From: Rotaria sp. Silwood1
Taxonomy: Eukaryota > Rotifera > Eurotatoria > Philodinida > Philodinidae
DNA length: 64,000 nucleotides
Assembly (NCBI GenBank): GCA_905250075.1
Contig: CAJNOP010000059.1
Coordinates: forward strand, 493,608-557,607
Direction: 5' to 3'
The notes beneath the pieces are model-generated. The model saw nothing but the letters and a program-made list of their open reading frames with translations. It searched no databases and had not been told where the DNA came from. Shown in pieces: positions 63,301 to 64,000 of this stretch; position 1 is the stretch's first letter; every line of letters starts with the position of its first letter. A program made the position numbers and the translations under genes.

Positions 63301-64000
63301 TAGCGGCAGCATTATTTTTGGAGGACATTTTAAAACTCTGTGAATTTATAGAATTTCTGCTTTTCAAACGAAATGGCTTGCGACTGAATGAATCTAATGG
63401 ACATGTACCAATATTTCTGATTAAATACAGTCACAGCAGTGAAATTCAACAGTGTTTTGAAATACATCGCGGCAGCGGCAGCTTTTCAACCGCGATGGAC
63501 ATATCTGGTCGGTAGCCGATAATATATGAATTGACCTTGTAACAAAGCGCTACAGTCAGACGGCAATGAAAATTTTGTACAATAATTTTTCGTCTATTTA
63601 GGCCTTTATCTGTACAATATAGGGTGGAATCGAGTCTACTCAAGTGTTTACTTGGGTGTGGGTGTTAGTCTATCCAGATTCATTGCTTCCCACCGCCTAT
63701 AAATGAATGTATGCACACCCGAATCTGTTACGGTCATCTTCAACACTGTAAAAAAATAGAAATTCAATATTTATAAAAAAAACTTAGTCGTATAGAATCG
63801 AAATATTAAATTTTTATCGTAAAGCTATTTATGAACTATTCTCAATATCAGATGAATTTTACAAACCGATCAGGACAATTTTGCCATTGATGCATTTTTA
63901 TTTCTGAACGTAAAAATATTTGAAGGCAATAATCACATTGTATTGGTAATTCTGATATGGTTTTTTCCACTGCTAAGTTTCTTGTACAATTCGATTTAGA
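60310..64000 (-). CDS. CYHR1: Cysteine/histidine-rich protein 1 (CYHR1/ZTRAF1), 5' end outside the window
   Basis: Three exons are visible on the minus strand: 64000-63867 (entering from outside), 62257-62046 and 60710-60310, together 248 residues. Introns are 1609 and 1335 bp. The first part carries a TRAF-type zinc-finger region: [37 protein letters not shown], then [20 protein letters not shown]. It continues [11 protein letters not shown] and the C-terminal domain with [20 protein letters not shown] and [35 protein letters not shown] and IIYHYEFN. This order matches animal CYHR1 to the C-terminus; the N-terminal RING-like part lies beyond the right edge. The biochemical role of CYHR1 is poorly known; zinc-binding suggests a ubiquitin-linked or adaptor function (inference). 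The 5' intron hosts the transposon at 62636-63701. Confidence 0.92.
60711..62045 (-). other. Long intron of CYHR1
   Basis: AT-rich; no recognisable gene or repeat. Its donor is GTAAGC on the minus strand and its acceptor TTTGTATAG. Confidence 0.6.
62628..62635. repeat. Probable left target-site duplication GATGAAAG
   Basis: Six of eight bases match AATGAATG at 63702-63709, next to the other end of the element. Confidence 0.4.
62636..63701. mobile_element. Older, diverged relative of the hAT-type element, inside a CYHR1 intron
   Basis: The left end CATAGGCAATGAAACGTTTTG followed by ATTCTAAGATAGGCTCAA corresponds to the start of the element at 12647 (GAACGTTTTGAATCTAGGGTAGGCTCAA). The right end, with GGCCTTTATCTGTAC and CCACCGCCTATA, corresponds to its right terminus. 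Probable 8-bp duplication is GATGAAAG/AATGAATG. The copy is 1066 bp, carries no transposase and contains the nested element at 63260-63507. Confidence 0.65.
63260..63507. mobile_element. Complete 248-bp GC-rich MITE nested in the hAT-type copy
   Basis: Starts CAGAAATGTCCATGACGGCG and ends CCGCGATGGACATATCTG, giving inverted ends CAGAWATGTCCAT. It is flanked by ATCGGTAG (63252-63259) and GTCGGTAG (63508-63515), 7 of 8 identical. It contains GCGGCAGCGGC near both ends. The right half matches the partial copy at 1-402. The 8-bp duplication and CA-start suggest hAT-type mobilisation (inference). Confidence 0.75.

Noticed and set aside
1..64000. Search by eye for tRNA, rRNA, spliced-leader RNA genes, telomeric repeats and CRISPR arrays
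   Set aside because: No cloverleaf with GTTCRA loop, no rRNA block, no known leader sequence, no regular repeat-spacer array was recognised. A covariance-model scan would be needed to exclude small RNAs firmly.

Overview
This window looks like nuclear DNA of a small-genome invertebrate, most likely a bdelloid rotifer (inference). It is very AT-rich. Genes are interrupted by short GT-AG introns, mostly 47-75 bp, and code for typical animal proteins: eL21, LSM7, an Atg8 of GABARAP type, SWEET, RBM34, BAF53, a sorting nexin, ALG13, a Rho GTPase and CYHR1. Two rhodopsin-like receptors and a bacterial-type polysaccharide deacetylase fit the receptor expansions and acquired genes known in bdelloids. 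No ribosomal RNA, tRNA, CRISPR array or prokaryotic operon was seen.

Layout. 1-402 is the right part of a GC-rich repeat. 971-2641 (+) is the 3' part of an SHPRH-like helicase/RING ubiquitin ligase, followed by a one-exon deacetylase at 2811-3599 (+) and a four-helix membrane protein at 4152-4595 (-). A rhodopsin-like receptor is at 7967-8983 (-). A non-autonomous hAT-type transposon with a perfect 8-bp target duplication fills 12647-14495. RPL21 and LSM7 (15073-16362, +) sit close together. A 9-kb stretch without genes precedes a second receptor (25298-26950, +). A 2-oxoglutarate oxygenase-like gene with a poly(A) frameshift is at 29782-30517 (+). Atg8/GABARAP, SWEET and RBM34 form a same-strand cluster at 32635-36866. 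A 985-bp inverted-repeat element built partly of satellite-like units lies at 38725-39709. A small lipid-anchor-type protein is at 41323-41894 (+). A cluster of short inverted-repeat elements occupies 44.7-45.8 kb. SNX7/30-like and BAF53 (50198-47281, -), ALG13 (-), a Rho GTPase (-) and CYHR1 (-, running off the right edge) close the window. A CYHR1 intron holds an older relative of the hAT element with a 248-bp inverted-repeat element nested in it.

The genes do not form one pathway. They are mainly housekeeping genes: translation, RNA decay and splicing, ribosome biogenesis, chromatin, autophagy, endosomes and glycosylation. Several start codons directly follow a pyrimidine-AG acceptor, as expected where spliced-leader trans-splicing occurs. 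Where no start codon was present at the 5' end of a long open frame, starts were set at the first in-frame ATG and introns by GT-AG sites that restore conserved protein sequence. I did not find a convincing undescribed multi-gene system. The most unusual content is the collection of non-autonomous elements, the Atg8 that ends exactly at its conjugation glycine, and the frameshifted oxygenase.
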